The notes under the pieces are model-generated. The model had not been told where the DNA came from. It worked only from the letters and a program-made list of their open reading frames with translations, and did no database searches. A program made the position numbers and the translations under genes. A stretch of 64,000 nt of DNA, taken from Sorex araneus (Eukaryota > Chordata > Mammalia > Eulipotyphla > Soricidae). The stretch covers positions 112,905,759 through 112,969,758 of the forward strand of contig NC_073305.1 of assembly GCF_027595985.1 (NCBI RefSeq), given 5' to 3'. Shown one piece after another: positions 19,050-29,920 of the stretch; position 1 is the stretch's first letter, and every line of letters starts with the position of its first letter.

Positions 19050-19520
19050 AAAAAGATATGTGGACACTTATGTTCAATGCAGCACTGAGTGTAATAGGAT
19101 ATGAAAAAAACCCAATGTCCAGTGGCAGAAGAATGGATAAAGAAGTTATGGCATATATACAGTGGAAGAAAATGCAGATGTAAGATAAGATGAAATCATG
19201 TAGTTCGCTGTGCAAATGTAGCATAAGATGAAATCGTGCAGTTAACTGCAATGTGGATAATTTTGAAGGGTATCATATTAAGTGAAATAAGTCAGAGGGA
19301 GAAGGACAAATACCAGATGATCTCACTTATCTGTGTTATACAGAGAGACAAACAAGAGAATAGACAGTAACAAGCATCACAAAAATCCTTGGTTTTGGAT
19401 TGCAAAACTGATTATCAAGCAGTTGGGGGAAGGGTGGGGCAATGATGAGTGAACTAGAGTGAGATAAGGACAATGGTGGAGGGTCTTTGAGCACTTCTCA
19501 TTGGCACCAAGTACTGTGAC
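19050..19520 (+). mobile_element. Ancient L1 ORF2 3' end, sense
   Basis: GAATGGATAAAGAAG, AGTGAAATAAGTCAGAGGGA and CAAATACCAGATGATCTCAC are hallmarks of the ORF2 C-terminal coding end. Contains a 38-bp tandem duplication at 19,180-19,256. Confidence 0.75.
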
Positions 19521-19560
19521 TTGTTTTCCTTGAAGTGAGAGGTTCACTTCAGTCCTATCT

Positions 19561-19712
19561 GTTTTGTTTATGGGTCATAGTGGTGCTCATGGCTTACTTC
19601 TGTATCTGTACTCAGCAATCACTCCTGGTGGACCATATGGGGTGCGGGAGATTGAATCCAGGTCAGTCATGTTCAAGGCAAATTCCCTACCCTCTCTACT
19701 TTTTTTGAGCCC
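19561..19712 (-). mobile_element. SOR-related SINE, antisense
   Basis: TGGGTCATAGTGGTGCTCATG to GAGCCCT, with a short deletion before GGACCATATGG. Confidence 0.72.
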
Positions 19713-19852
19713 TCTTTGTGCACTTTATTGGATACTGCACACTTTGATGTGGCACCCGTATCACACTCTGGCACCTGGGCTGGTGATGAAGATCAAACCT
19801 TCAGACTTAAGGCAGTAAGTCAGACTCTCACCCACTGAGCTCTCTTATCTCC
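19713..19852 (-). mobile_element. Old tRNA-derived SINE fragment, antisense
   Basis: GAAGATCAAACCTTCAGAC and CCCACTGAGCTCTCTTATCTC are an inverted tRNA-like promoter. Too diverged to place in SOR. Confidence 0.45.
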
Positions 19853-19879
19853 TGCTTCAGTTTCTCTTCTTCTGTTTTT

Positions 19880-20020
19880 TTAATTTCTTTATGGGTCACG
19901 CCCAGTAATGCTCAGGGGTTGTTCCTGATGGTGCTCGGGAACCATATGAGATGCCGAGGATTGAAACCAGGTCAGCGTGCAAGGCAAATGCCCTACCTGC
20001 TTAAGTATTGCTCCAGCCCC
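19880..20020 (-). mobile_element. SOR SINE, antisense
   Basis: TTTATGGGTCACGCCCAGTA to GTATTGCTCCAGCCCC, lacking the second half of the B-box-distal segment. Confidence 0.85.
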
Positions 20021-20182
20021 ACTCTCTCTCTTCTTAGTTTTTAACCATCATACTATTTTTGACACATAAACAAATAACTCTGACATTGCAAAATGAAATG
20101 AAACCAGAGTCTGATTGACACTTCCCTCCTGTGAACACGGACGATGACTGTAAAAGCAGCATATTATGCACATAAGTTTCTC

Positions 20183-20350
20183 TTGGGCTGGAAAGATAGT
20201 AGGGGGGAAGGCCCTTGCAAGTGGATGATCAGGATTCTATCCTCTGCACCACCTGTGATCCCCCCTCGATCATTGCCAGCAGTGATCTCTGAGCACAGAG
20301 CCAGGAGTAAGGCTTAAACAACACCTTGTGTGGCCCAAAAACTAAACAAA
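20183..20350 (+). mobile_element. SOR-related SINE, sense
   Basis: TTGGGCTGGAAAGATAGTAGGG head with a deletion in the tRNA part. Ends GTGTGGCCCAAAAACTAAACAA. Confidence 0.75.
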
Positions 20351-20710
20351 AAAGGTTATCTGTTCATGAAACAGAAAAACATGCATTGTTATTGCTCCAC
20401 AGCCTTAAACAGTCAAATCAATTGCTACCAAATATTTGAAGTGATCTCAGAAATACTATATAAAGATCAGAATTGAAATTCAAAATGTCCTTGAAGAATG
20501 TAACTTCTGAAAAGAAATTTTAATATTCTGTAACAAATGTCCAGATAGGATTATCACTTGAATAGTTTTTTTGTGGAATATTTACTGATCTCCTGTTGCA
20601 TAAAATATGCTTTAGGGACAGCTGCACAAAGGAACACTCAGATAGCCTTGTAACATAGTATGAAATGTCCATCCAATCATATAGAGGTAAATTAATAGAG
20701 GTTAAACACA
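20351..20710. other. No recognised feature
   Basis: AT-rich, no repeat or gene seen. Confidence 0.4.
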
Positions 20711-20789
20711 GAGATTTGGTGGCAGTGGGTTGGCACTCCCTGTGATGCTCTGGCCTGTGGAACTGTGGTGCTTGGGTATCATCTAAACC

Positions 20790-20930
20790 TCCCCAGTGGT
20801 TCTTTGAATGCCACCAAACTTATACCTGGAGATGCTCAGGGGGTCATGTGTAAGGGGAATGGAACTTAGGAACTTAGGGTCTCTCACATGCTAGTGTGTA
20901 ATCTACCACTTTGAGCTATTTCTTTGGCCT
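20790..20930 (-). mobile_element. SOR-related SINE, antisense, old
   Basis: TACCTGGAGATGCTCAGGGGGTCATG and GAGCTATTTCTTTGGCCTC. Confidence 0.5.
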
Positions 20931-21183
20931 CACTCAAATTTCAACACCTCTATTTAGAAAATGGGTATCATTAGAGATTTTGGGGTAAGATAATATGTGG
21001 ACTAGGATTTTCAGAAGTATTTGAGGGAAATAATTAAAAGCAGAGTTTAGAAATTAGTGCAACCATGTAGATGAGATATTGTGAGGAATACCACTATAAT
21101 TTTGACCACAGTAAAGGAAGGTAGGGAAAGAACAAGATATTTTAGAACATACCTTTTCAAAGGTTTTTGTAGATGATTATATA

Positions 21184-21349
21184 ATTTTTATTTTATTTTA
21201 TTTTATTTTATTTTGGGAGGGGCCAAACCCAGAAGTGCTCTGGGTTTACTCTTGGCTCTGGATTCAGGGATCACTCCTAGTGGGACTGGGGGACCATTTG
21301 GGGTGAGTGCAAGGCAAGTGCCCTGTTCACTATACTATTTCTCTGACCC
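21184..21349 (-). mobile_element. SOR-related SINE, antisense, with (TTTTA)n tail
   Basis: Tail complement is (TTTTA)5 at 21,188-21,214. The body ends CTATTTCTCTGACCC and has an internal deletion. Confidence 0.75.
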
Positions 21350-21742
21350 TGATGATGTAATCTTTAAAATAATGCTGGTATTAATTTTCAACATTGTGTT
21401 AAAGATAAGAAAAGTGTAGTATAGGAATCTATTAACTGACATTCCCAAATCTTTGTGACTTCAAGCTGATTATGTGTCACCAGAGCATGACATTACTGTG
21501 TTGAAAGAAGAAATAGGATGTGATAATGAATTAAAAGAGGAGAGAAAGAAAAGTGGAGACCAGGCCTCCAAGGGAATGGCTGCTTTATTGACAGAAAGAG
21601 GAGAGTCACAAATAAATGTTTGAAGGAAGCGTAGAGATTCATTTTGGGAAAAAAAAGATTATATTTTGGTTGTTTTACCTTGTGGCAGTGGTGGGATAGC
21701 ATTCAGTTATATTAATCCACTGGACAAGCAGAAATTTTGAAC

Positions 21743-22060
<318 letters not shown>

Positions 22061-22385
22061 GAAAAATAGAAGAAGCCTAGGAGAAAAGTCAGGACTAGAC
22101 AAGAGCTATTGGGAAACTAAAGTATGAAAGATGACTGAAGTTATGTATATACATGAGCGTGGATACGAAAAAAGGGGCCAAATGTCGTGACCGAGGACCA
22201 ACTCACCCTATTTCACAGAACACAACCTTTGAAAGTAGAAAATACACATAATGATTTACTTAGATAATGACTGCATAAGAAAAACAACTTTGGTTAAATC
22301 CTGGGAAAAAATGTGTGTGTCATGTTAAACTTTGTAAGCATGATTAACTTATTTCAAAGCAGAAATAAATTTTTTTCAAAGCAGA
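22061..22385. other. No recognised feature
   Basis: Unique AT-rich sequence between the GA tract and the next SINE. Confidence 0.4.
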
Positions 22386-22395
22386 TAAAAAAACA

Positions 22396-22569
22396 ACTTT
22401 TTTTTTCTTTTTGGGTCGCACCTGGCGATGCACAGGGATTACTCCTGGCTGTGCACTCAGGAACAACCCCTGGCAGTGCTCAGGGGACCATATGGGATGC
22501 CGGGATTCAAACCCAAGTCAGCTGCGTGCAAGGCAAACACCCTACCCGCTGTGCTATCACTCCAGCCCC
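22396..22569 (-). mobile_element. SOR SINE, antisense, young, with TSD
   Basis: GATAAAAAACAACTTT occurs before (from 22,384, one A longer) and after (22,570) the element. Confidence 0.93.
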
Positions 22570-22777
22570 GATAAAAAACAACTTTAAGCAAAATTGAAAA
22601 AAGGTCTTTCGGTTGGACCCTTTTCAGAGTCAGAGTGGGCAACCTCCCCCCACCTTCCCCTACTTCCAGCAGTCTGATAGCCACACCCATGTACCCTGCC
22701 GCTGTCATGTAAGCTCATCCACTGGGCCTGTTCTAGAGGCTCATAACTAAATCTCGAAAGAGATCAACTAGTTGCAA

Positions 22778-22948
22778 TTTTTTTTCTTTTTGGGTCACAC
22801 CCGGCAATGCACAGGTGTTATTCCTGGCTCTGCACTCAGGAATTACCCCTGATGGTGCTCAGGGGGACCATATGGGATGCTGGAATCGAACCTGGGTTGG
22901 CTGTGTGCAAGGCAAACTCTCTACCCGCTGTGCTATGGCTCCAGCCCA
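22778..22948 (-). mobile_element. SOR SINE, antisense, young
   Basis: TTGCAATTTTTTT and TTCAATTTTTTT flank it as an imperfect TSD. Confidence 0.9.
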
Positions 22949-22959
22949 GCTTCAATTTT

Positions 22960-23586
22960 TTTTTTTTTAATAACTGGTCCAGCTGAGATTTTTGGGGTAG
23001 TCCCAGGATGGGGGGCAGGCCAAGTTCCTGCCCTACCAAAGCCCTGGCATCCATACTCACACACCACAGTTGCCACCATGCATCCAGCTGGGCTGCTGGA
23101 TTTTCTGGAGTGTGTGGCCGCATTTATGGCCGTATTGAAGACACCTCCAAACTCTACAATATTGATAACCCAGTGGGAGTACATCAGATGATATGGGACT
23201 ATAAAGTAGAAGTCACCTACTCTCTAACAAAAACAACAAACAAAAACATTGACAGAGAAGACTTGACTAGCAATAGCAGCTCAGTAAACCCTTATTGTCC
23301 CCATGGTGAGATACAACAATTTTCACAAAGTTTCTTTTACTGAAATATTTTTTGATCAATCTGTTCATCATTTATTGGTAACAAGCAATATAAAATAAAT
23401 TATTGTGAGCCTGCTACAGTGGCAGTGTTGGTTGGGAAAATGAAGACAATGGTGGGAGGGAGGGTCACAGAGGTGGTGGGATTGGCTTTGGAATATTGAA
23501 TAGGAGCCAATAACAAATCATCATGAACAACTTTGCGAGCTTCTGTGTTTAAATAAAGTGAAAAAAATTAAAAAATTAAAAAGTGT
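22960..23586 (+). mobile_element. L1 3' UTR (subfamily B), sense
   Basis: Ordered blocks CTCTACAATATTGATAAC, CAGTGGGAGTACA, GAGATACAACAATTTTCAC, GACAATGGTGGGAGGGAGGG and AAATAAAGTG. Better preserved than 7540-8085 and extends further 5'. Confidence 0.72.
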
Positions 23587-23770
23587 TGGGGGCTGGAGTG
23601 ATAGCACAGCAGGGAGGGCGTTTGCCTTGCACGCGGCCGACTCGGGTTCAAATCCCAGCATCCCATATGGTCCCCTGAGCACCGCCAGGGGTGATTCCTG
23701 AGTGCATGAGCCAGGAGTGACCCCTGTGCATCACCGGGTGTGACCCAAAAAGCAACAAAAAAAATTAAAA
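23587..23770 (+). mobile_element. SOR SINE, sense, young, in an L1 tail
   Basis: TSD AAAATTAAAAAGTGT (from 23,571 and 23,763). The left copy is the poly(A) tail of the L1 at 22,960, so the SINE is younger. Carries the GAGTGCATGAGCCAGG variant. Confidence 0.94.
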
Positions 23771-23778
23771 AGTGTCTG

Positions 23779-23905
23779 GGCAGACTGGAGAGATATAGGG
23801 TGCTTGTCTTGCACCCAGCCTACTCGGGTTTGATCTCTGGCACTCCATATGGTCCCCAGACTGGTCAGGTCTGGCCCCTGAAAACAAAACAAAACAGAAA
23901 AAGAA
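23779..23905 (+). mobile_element. SOR-related SINE, sense, deleted
   Basis: GACTGGAGAGATATAGGGTGC, B box GGGTTTGATCTC, and loss of the middle before CAGGTCTGGCCCC. Confidence 0.7.
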
Positions 23906-24129
23906 GAAGAACAACAAAATTCTCTTGATGTAATGTTTGTTTTTATTTTCCTGACCTAATCTGAACTGATAGTAAACCCTAGGTTTTTAATGGAAGGAGA
24001 TAACAGTGAATTCAAGAAATCTTGTGAATATCCTTGAAATAGTAAAGTGTTTTGCTTACAAAACAGTGAAATAAAAGAGCTAAATTGGCAGGAAAACCAT
24101 AGATTTGTGGAAGCACCGAGGCGGCCGTT

Positions 24130-24600
24130 TAATACATGACTCTGAAGTTTAGAGGAGAGGTCAGGGCTAGAGTGTCGTTGGCATGAGTAAGGAATTTAGA
24201 GCATGACACTGAGTGAGATCACCAGAGAAAGAGTATAAATAAAGATGAGAAAGCCCAGGACTGCGTTTTGGAGCACAGCAAAATTAGAGTTCCAGTACAG
24301 AATGAAATGCCAGTAAAGGACACTCTGTAATGGGAAAGGGGAAGAGTGTGATATCTCAGAAAAGAAGTTGCAGGGAGAGATAGATCAGTTGGATTTAATG
24401 CTCCTGAAAGATCAAGTAAAATAGCAAAATGACATTGGTTTGACAGTATGAAAATCACTAATGATCTTATAAATAGTTTCATTGAATAGTGAATGATGAA
24501 AGTGAAGTTTAAGAGGACTGAGGAGAAATTCAGGCGAGAAGGCTGAAATTGGTCAGTAACTATAGAGAGAAAACCCAGGGACCGCTTTTTTGAGTGGGAA
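24130..24600 (+). repeat. Ancient mammal-wide interspersed repeat, class not assigned
   Basis: GAGTATAAATAAAGATGAGAAAGCCCAGGACTG, TTTTGGAGCACAGCA and GATCAAGTAAAATAGCAAAATG resemble a repeat common to placental mammals (consensus idea: rank of 'gagagaagaggacc...ctggggcac'). No name given because I cannot confirm it. Confidence 0.45.
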
Positions 24601-24789
24601 GCATTGTAGCATATTTATTCTTACAGGTGTGATTCATAGAAGGGAAGGATATATGATGTTGGGGAAAAAAAGCAAAAGTTACAGGAGTAAAATTTTGTGA
24701 AGAGAAGATCCTTTTTAGAATACAAATGGAGGTCTTTGAGAAGGGGACACTTTACCTGTTTTATCTGCTGAAACAAAAGTTATGAAGGT

Positions 24790-24965
24790 TGGGGCTGGAA
24801 AGATAGCACAGCTGATAGGGTGCTTGCCTTGCATGCAGCTGATCTGGCTTAGATCCATGGTATCCTATATGGTCTTCTGAGCACTGCCTCTGAGCACTGC
24901 CGGGAGTAATTCCTCAGTTCAGGGCCAGGAGTAACCCCTGAGCATTGCTGGGTGTGGCAAACAAA
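24790..24965 (+). mobile_element. SOR SINE, sense
   Basis: Complete, with an extra CTCTGAGCACTGCC duplication after TCTTCTGAGCACTGC. Confidence 0.87.
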
Positions 24966-25097
24966 CAACTCATGAGAAGTTTTGGAAAAGACATAGTCTT
25001 TTGTGTAACTGTAACTTGGTCCTGAAAGTCTTTCTACTTTCCTTTTTCCTATCCTGCCTCACTTCCTCAGTCCTTTATTCCTCTAAAAGATATAAGA

Positions 25098-25200
25098 TCC
25101 AGGGGACACAGCACAGAACCTGGAGTGACTCCTGAATGCAGAACCAAGAGTAACTCCCCACCCCCAGCACTGCCAGGAGTGGCTTCAAAATAAAACAAAT
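25098..25200 (+). mobile_element. SINE fragment, sense
   Basis: Head fused to the 3' half by an internal deletion. An AAAATAAAACAAATAAAC tail leads into an AC/TA repeat. Confidence 0.55.
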
Positions 25201-25317
25201 AAACACACACACATATACACATATACATCTATACATAAACAAAAACAAATATATATGTATGTATATATGTATATGTATGCATATATATACATATATATTA
25301 TTATATATATATAATGT
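25200..25317. repeat. (AC)n / (TA)n / TATG low-complexity tract
   Basis: Alternating purine-pyrimidine tract between two SINEs, growing from the tail of the one at 25,098. Confidence 0.9.
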
Positions 25318-25318
25318 A

Positions 25319-25513
25319 GGGGGCTGGAGCGATAGCACAGCGGTTGGGCATTCTCCTTTCACGCGGCCGACCCATGTTCGATTCCTCCGTCCCTCTTGGA
25401 GAGCCCGGCAAGCTACTGAGAGTATTGGATATGCCGAAAACAGTAATAATAAGTCTCTCAATGAAAGACGTTACTGGTGCCCGCTCGAACAAATCGATAT
25501 AATCTAGATGCGT
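25319..25513 (+). mobile_element. Second shrew SINE family with SOR-like head, sense
   Basis: First about 70 bp match the SOR head (GGGGCTGGAGCGATAGCACA, then GTTCGATTCC), but the body is different: GAGAGCCCGGCAAGCTACTGAGAG, GGATATGCCGAAAACAGTAA, GACGTTACTGGTGCCCGCTCGA. The same body is at 33.3-33.6, 34.1-34.4 and inverted at 50 kb. Confidence 0.85.
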
Positions 25514-25528
25514 ACAAGATTGTTTATT

Positions 25529-25700
25529 TCTTTTTGGCTTTTTGGGGGCTATATCCAGCAATGCTTAGGGGTTATCCTGGCTCTGCACTCAGAAATTAAT
25601 CCTGGAAGTACTTGAGGACCATACAGGATGCTATGGATTGAACTCTGGGTCAGCCACATGCAAAGCAAGTGCCCTATCCTCTGTACTATTGCTCCTGTCT
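25529..25700 (-). mobile_element. SOR-related SINE, antisense
   Basis: TTTGGCTTTTTGGGGGCTATATCC to CTATTGCTCCTGTC. Confidence 0.82.
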
Positions 25701-25754
25701 GAGGATTGTTTTTGAGACCCTCTTTCTCTGACTTGTTAGTTGTCCCAAAGTCTT

Positions 25755-25925
25755 TTTTTTTTTCTTTTTGGGTCACACCCAGCGATGCTCAGGGGTCACT
25801 CCTGGATTTGCACTCAGGAATTACTCCTGGCAGTGCTTGGGGGACCATATGGGATGCCGAGGATCGAACCGGGTCGGCCGCGTGCAAGGCAAACGCCCTA
25901 CCCACTGTGCTATCGCTCCGGCCCC
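25755..25925 (-). mobile_element. SOR SINE, antisense, young, with TSD
   Basis: TCCCAAAGTCTTT at 25,743 and 25,926. CpG-rich body. Confidence 0.94.
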
Positions 25926-26030
25926 TCCCAAAGTCTTTAAATGATCTTTCATCTATGTAATGCCTGTGTCCAATTTCTATTCTTCTTATGAAGACACGGG
26001 TCATACTAAAGTAGGACCCACCCTATTGAT

Positions 26031-26203
26031 TCTTTTTGTTTATTTTTGGGCCATACCTGGTGTTGCTCAGAGCTTACTCTTGGCTCTGTGCTCAGAGATC
26101 ACTCCTGGTGGTGCTCAAGGGATCAATTGCAGTGATAGTGATTGAACCAAAGTAAACTGTGAACAAGGTCAGTTAAACTCTTGTACTATTTCTGTGATCT
26201 TGT
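26031..26203 (-). mobile_element. SOR-related SINE, antisense, diverged
   Basis: GGGCCATACCTGGTGTTGCTC to CTATTTCTGTGATC. Confidence 0.72.
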
Positions 26204-26575
26204 GGTACATTTTTGCCCACCTGGAATATAGCAACAGGACTAAAACAGAGATATTTTCACGTTGCTCTTGGTCTACTTATGTAAAGTGAGAAAATTGTGT
26301 TACCAATCTTGGTGACTTCCCTAAGGCTAAGATCCCCTGGAAAACTACTCATAAAATCATAATAGCCTTTCAGGTAAAAGCCATAGGTTTCTGACAATAT
26401 GACTCTGTCTCTGGTGATGTGTTTCACTCTAATTTCCTGTTTCAGATAAAGGCAATAAAGTAATTTTAACAGTCTCCAAAAATTTGGGCTGGACAGATTG
26501 AAAACCAACACCAGTAAATCATGACTGGAGAGCAAAAAGCAATATTAGGGATGACAAAGTGGGAAAAAGAAAAGA
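26204..26575. other. No recognised feature
   Basis: Unique sequence. A 92-codon open frame on the minus strand has no recognisable motif. Confidence 0.4.
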
Positions 26576-26578
26576 AAA

Positions 26579-26697
26579 GGGGGCCAGAGATTGCATGCAG
26601 CTGATCCTAGTTCCAAACCCTGGAACCCTTTATGGTTCCTCAAGCACCACCAGGAGCAATCCCTGAGCACAGAGCCAGGAATAAGTCTGAAAACTGT
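26579..26697 (+). mobile_element. SINE fragment, sense
   Basis: Deleted between the head and GCATGCAGCTGATCC. Keeps CAAGCACCACCAGGAGCAAT. Confidence 0.62.
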
Positions 26698-26699
26698 AG

Positions 26700-27695
26700 C
26701 ACATTGCCATAAATCCCTTATAAATTAATAGAAAGAACACATAAACTAATAGAAAGTGCCACAGAGCACTATATCATTGGTTTTTAAAGCATATAAATGA
26801 AACAAAAACTGATGATGATTCTCTACAAAAGATTTACTACACAGCTATTGGGTAAAGGGAGGCTCCTGTAGAGGAGAGGCGAAGTTCCTAAGCCCATGTT
26901 CCCTTTGTGCTGGCTTGGCTGGTACTAAATGCTGACTCCTTCTCCAAGCCATCCAAAATAAACAAGATTCACTAAACTGATTAGTGAAGGTGGTGAATGT
27001 CAGCCGAAGCTCAATTACCTGCTGCCAGAACAACACAACGTGGCTGTTGAGTCATTATCAACACTTCTTGTGTTCTATATCAGTATTTTAGAGAAGGAAG
27101 GAACTGATCGAGAGTCAGGATGACTATCAGAGCTACACTTTCAGTACCTCCAAACTCAACCTTACACCTCAGGGTCCAGCCTTGTTGCAGAGCTTATCAT
27201 CCTCCTGGTTCTGTTTCTCCTATGACCCCCAGTGAAGCACTGTCTCAAATGACAGGGAGGCCCTGTGTGCAAACTGCATTTACATAAAATTTTTTATGGA
27301 CCCCAAAAGCTCAATTCCATCTCCAAATTTGGGACAGAAAGTGGTCCGTTCAGAACTGATGTGCTTTATCTTTTTATCTCAGTGGTTGAGCAAGGGTTGG
27401 GGGCTAAACTGTTGGGAAAAGCAATTAGCATAGCCTCGTGACCCTTGCTTGGCTGAGTAAGAGTGTATGTTGAGCCTGGAACTTTTCCTTTTATGGAGAC
27501 AAGGAACCCTCAGAGCCTGTGGTGAGCATATGAGCTTGTTTGCAAATATCTTTTCCAAGTTCAAGTTTTATGTATGCTTTATAACAGTTGAATGAAAAAA
27601 CAAACTGTTACCTGTTTAAGCAAACATTTGAATCATACAGCGTTCTCAAGACTATGCCAAATACTGAGGAAACACATTCAGTGAAGAATAGTTGA
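26700..27695. other. No recognised feature (about 1 kb, SINE-free)
   Basis: The longest repeat-poor block outside the SNHG5 locus. I see no splice-bounded coding frame, and GC content is slightly above its surroundings at 26,850-27,520. Confidence 0.4.
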
Positions 27696-27699
27696 TCCT

Positions 27700-27845
27700 A
27701 GTTTTTAAATTGAGGTTTAATTGAAAAATAATACTTTGATTTCAAGTGTACACTTGTGTATGGGGTCAAAGTGTTGCAAAATGATCACAATTAAGTGTGT
27801 CATAGTTAATATCATCATCTTACATAATTACAAAGGTTTGTAATT
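27700..27845 (-). mobile_element. Ancient L1 3' end, antisense
   Basis: TTTAAATTGAGGTTTAATTGAAA and GCAAAATGATCACAATTAAG match the inverted old L1 tail, like 16,165-16,350. Confidence 0.6.
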
Positions 27846-27849
27846 GAAA

Positions 27850-28070
27850 ATCAAAAATAATAAAAATATTTGTATTAAGATATCGTGACTTACAAAATTG
27901 TTCATAATAGAATTGCTTCTGTTCATAATGAAATTGTTTCAAGCATACAATGTTCCAACATTAGTCCCACTATCAGTGTCCCCTTCCTTTCACCAGTATA
28001 CCAGGTTTCCTCCCACCCTCCACTCTATCCCCTTGGTAGGCATATAACAAATTTATTTTAAATTACTTAC
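27850..28070 (-). mobile_element. Shrew L1 3' end, antisense
   Basis: TTGTTTCAAGCATACAATGTTCCAACATTAGTCCCAC followed by CTTCCTTTCACCAGTATACC and a pyrimidine-rich tract. Same order as 48,780-48,930. Confidence 0.6.
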
Positions 28071-28093
28071 TCCAACAAAAAGAAATAGTGAAT

Positions 28094-28282
28094 AGGGACT
28101 GGAACAATAGTACAGTGGGTAAGGGGCTTGCCTTGAATGCAACTGATGTGGGTTCAGTTCCCGGAATCTCATATGGTCCCCTGTGCACCACCAGGGGTGA
28201 TTCCTGAGTGCAGAGTCAGGAGAAAGCCCTGTGTACTGTTGGCTGTGGCCCCAAAAGAAAAAAAGTACAAAAAAAAAAAAAA
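28094..28282 (+). mobile_element. SOR SINE, sense
   Basis: GGGACTGGAACAATAGTACAG to GGCTGTGGCCCCAAAAG with an A tail. Confidence 0.85.
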
Positions 28283-28435
28283 GAAATGGTGATGGAATAA
28301 TCAGAGCATAAATCAACAAATGTTTGTTATGATTGATTGATTGTTATGATTTTATGTAAATAAAACAACTCAAATCATTTAATAAAATATAGTATACTGC
28401 CAATTCTCAATTGCTTAACTAAGTTAAATTAATTT

Positions 28436-28595
28436 TGAGGGGGCCACATCCAGAGGCGTGCAGGCCTCACTCTTAGCTCTGTGCTCAGAGATCACTCCTG
28501 GTGAGTTTGGGGGCTGTATGTGGGTCTATATGGGATTAAACTGAGAACAGCCTTGTGCAAGGCAAGTATCTTACCCACTGCACTATTACTTTAGT
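28436..28595 (-). mobile_element. SOR-related SINE, antisense
   Basis: GGGGGCCACATCCAGAGGCG to CACTATTACTTTAG. Confidence 0.75.
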
Positions 28596-28719
28596 TCACT
28601 AAGTTTTCAATTGTGGCATTTAAAATATATTGCACTAAATTTTATTTTGTATTTGGACTTCATTGTAATAATTATCATGTCATCCTTGTCATAAATAAAG
28701 CTTTACAAAAATTCTGTGC

Positions 28720-28907
28720 TAGGGGCCGGAGCGATAGCACAGCGGGTAGGGCGTTTGCCTTGCACGCGGCCGACCCGGGTTCAATCCCCGGCATCCCATA
28801 TGGTCCCCCAAGCACCGCCAGGAGTAATTCCTGAGTGCAGAGCCAGGAGTAACCCCTGAGCATCTCTGGGTGTGACCCAAAAAGCAAAAAATAAATAAAT
28901 AAATAAT
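28720..28907 (+). mobile_element. SOR SINE, sense, close to consensus
   Basis: Keeps nearly every CpG, an A box of TAGCACAGCGG and a B box of GGTTCAATCCC. Tail is AAAAAATAAATAAATAAATA. First of two serial insertions at one target. Confidence 0.95.
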
Positions 28908-28915
28908 TATGTGCT

Positions 28916-29077
28916 AGGGGCTGAGCGATAGCACAGTGGGTAGGGCGTTAGCCTTGCATGCGGCCAATCCAGGTTTGATTCCCATCTTCCCATATGGTCT
29001 CCCGAGCACTGCCAGGAGTAATTCCTGAGTGCATGAACCAGGAGTAACCGTTGTGCATCACTGGGTGTGACCCAAAA

Positions 29078-29112
<35 letters not shown>
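28916..29112 (+). mobile_element. SOR SINE, sense, 30+ A tail, at the same target
   Basis: Begins directly after a second TGTGCTA. Poly(A) at 29,080-29,112 and a third TCTGTGCTAAT follow. Head lacks the GA of GGAGCG. Confidence 0.95.
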
Positions 29113-29119
<7 letters not shown>

Positions 29120-29184
29120 GCTAATATATTTTAAAGTTTCTATGAAATAGTTAAAAAATTAAAAGTAAAGTTTATATACTCAAT

Positions 29185-29526
29185 TTTGGTTTTGAGGCCA
29201 CACCCGACTGTGCTTAGGGCTTACTCCTGGCTTTATGGTCAGAGATTACTCTTTTTTTTTTTTTTCTTTTTGGGTCACACCCAGCAATACACAGGGGTTA
29301 CTCCTGGCTTATGCACTCAGGAATTACTCCTGGCACAGAGCTCAGGGGACCATATGGGATGCTGGGAATCGAACCCTGGTCGGCCACTTGCAAAGCAAAC
29401 TCCAGCCCTTTTTTTTGTTTGGTCAGGAATTACTCTTTGCTAGGGCTCCGGGACCATATGTGGATAGAACCCAGGTTGGCTGTGAACAAGGCAAATGCCT
29501 TACCTGCTGTACTATTGCTCCAGTCC
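29185..29526 (-). mobile_element. SOR-related SINE, antisense, split by a younger SINE
   Basis: Inverted tail half at 29,185-29,251 (GAGGCCACACCCGACTGTGC), head half from about 29,415 to CTATTGCTCCAGTCCC. Confidence 0.82.
29252..29412 (-). mobile_element. SOR SINE, antisense, nested and head-truncated
   Basis: Lies inside 29,185-29,526. It loses the CCCTACCCGCTGTGCTATCG segment before CTCCAGCCC. Confidence 0.85.
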
Positions 29527-29529
29527 CTA

Positions 29530-29915
29530 AAAGTAAAGTTTATTAAGAGTAAAGAGAGTTAAGAAATTTTAAATGGGAAAATATGAATAGGCCTATAAAA
29601 CTACAAGATCTTTATCCTAAAAAAGGGAATATTGGTTTGTATCAGAAAATATTATACTATAGATACTGCTTAAGTGTCTACATTAATAAGTTAAAAATGT
29701 AATAAAAATATCTGGATTATAAAAAAAGCTGGCTGAACAAAGAACAATCAATATAAATGAGTTGTTAATTTATTATTGGAAATGTAAAATATCCCTTAGC
29801 AAGCTTGGAGTAAACATATCTTTCTTAATCTAGTAAAGAGCAACTGTAAGCAACACAAGTGAGTACCCATACCCAATGCCATATGTTGGGAAGTTTTTCC
29901 TGTCCTTTAAAGGAG
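29530..29915. other. No recognised feature
   Basis: AT-rich unique sequence. Confidence 0.4.
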
Positions 29916-29920
29916 CTCTT

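Noticed and set aside
26845..27564. Possible exon(s) in the SINE-poor block
   Set aside because: Short frames only, no convincing paired splice sites, no recognised protein motif.
28720..28890. tRNA gene call from A and B boxes
   Set aside because: The boxes belong to SINEs. No cloverleaf with acceptor stem and anticodon arm can be drawn, and there are about a hundred dispersed copies.
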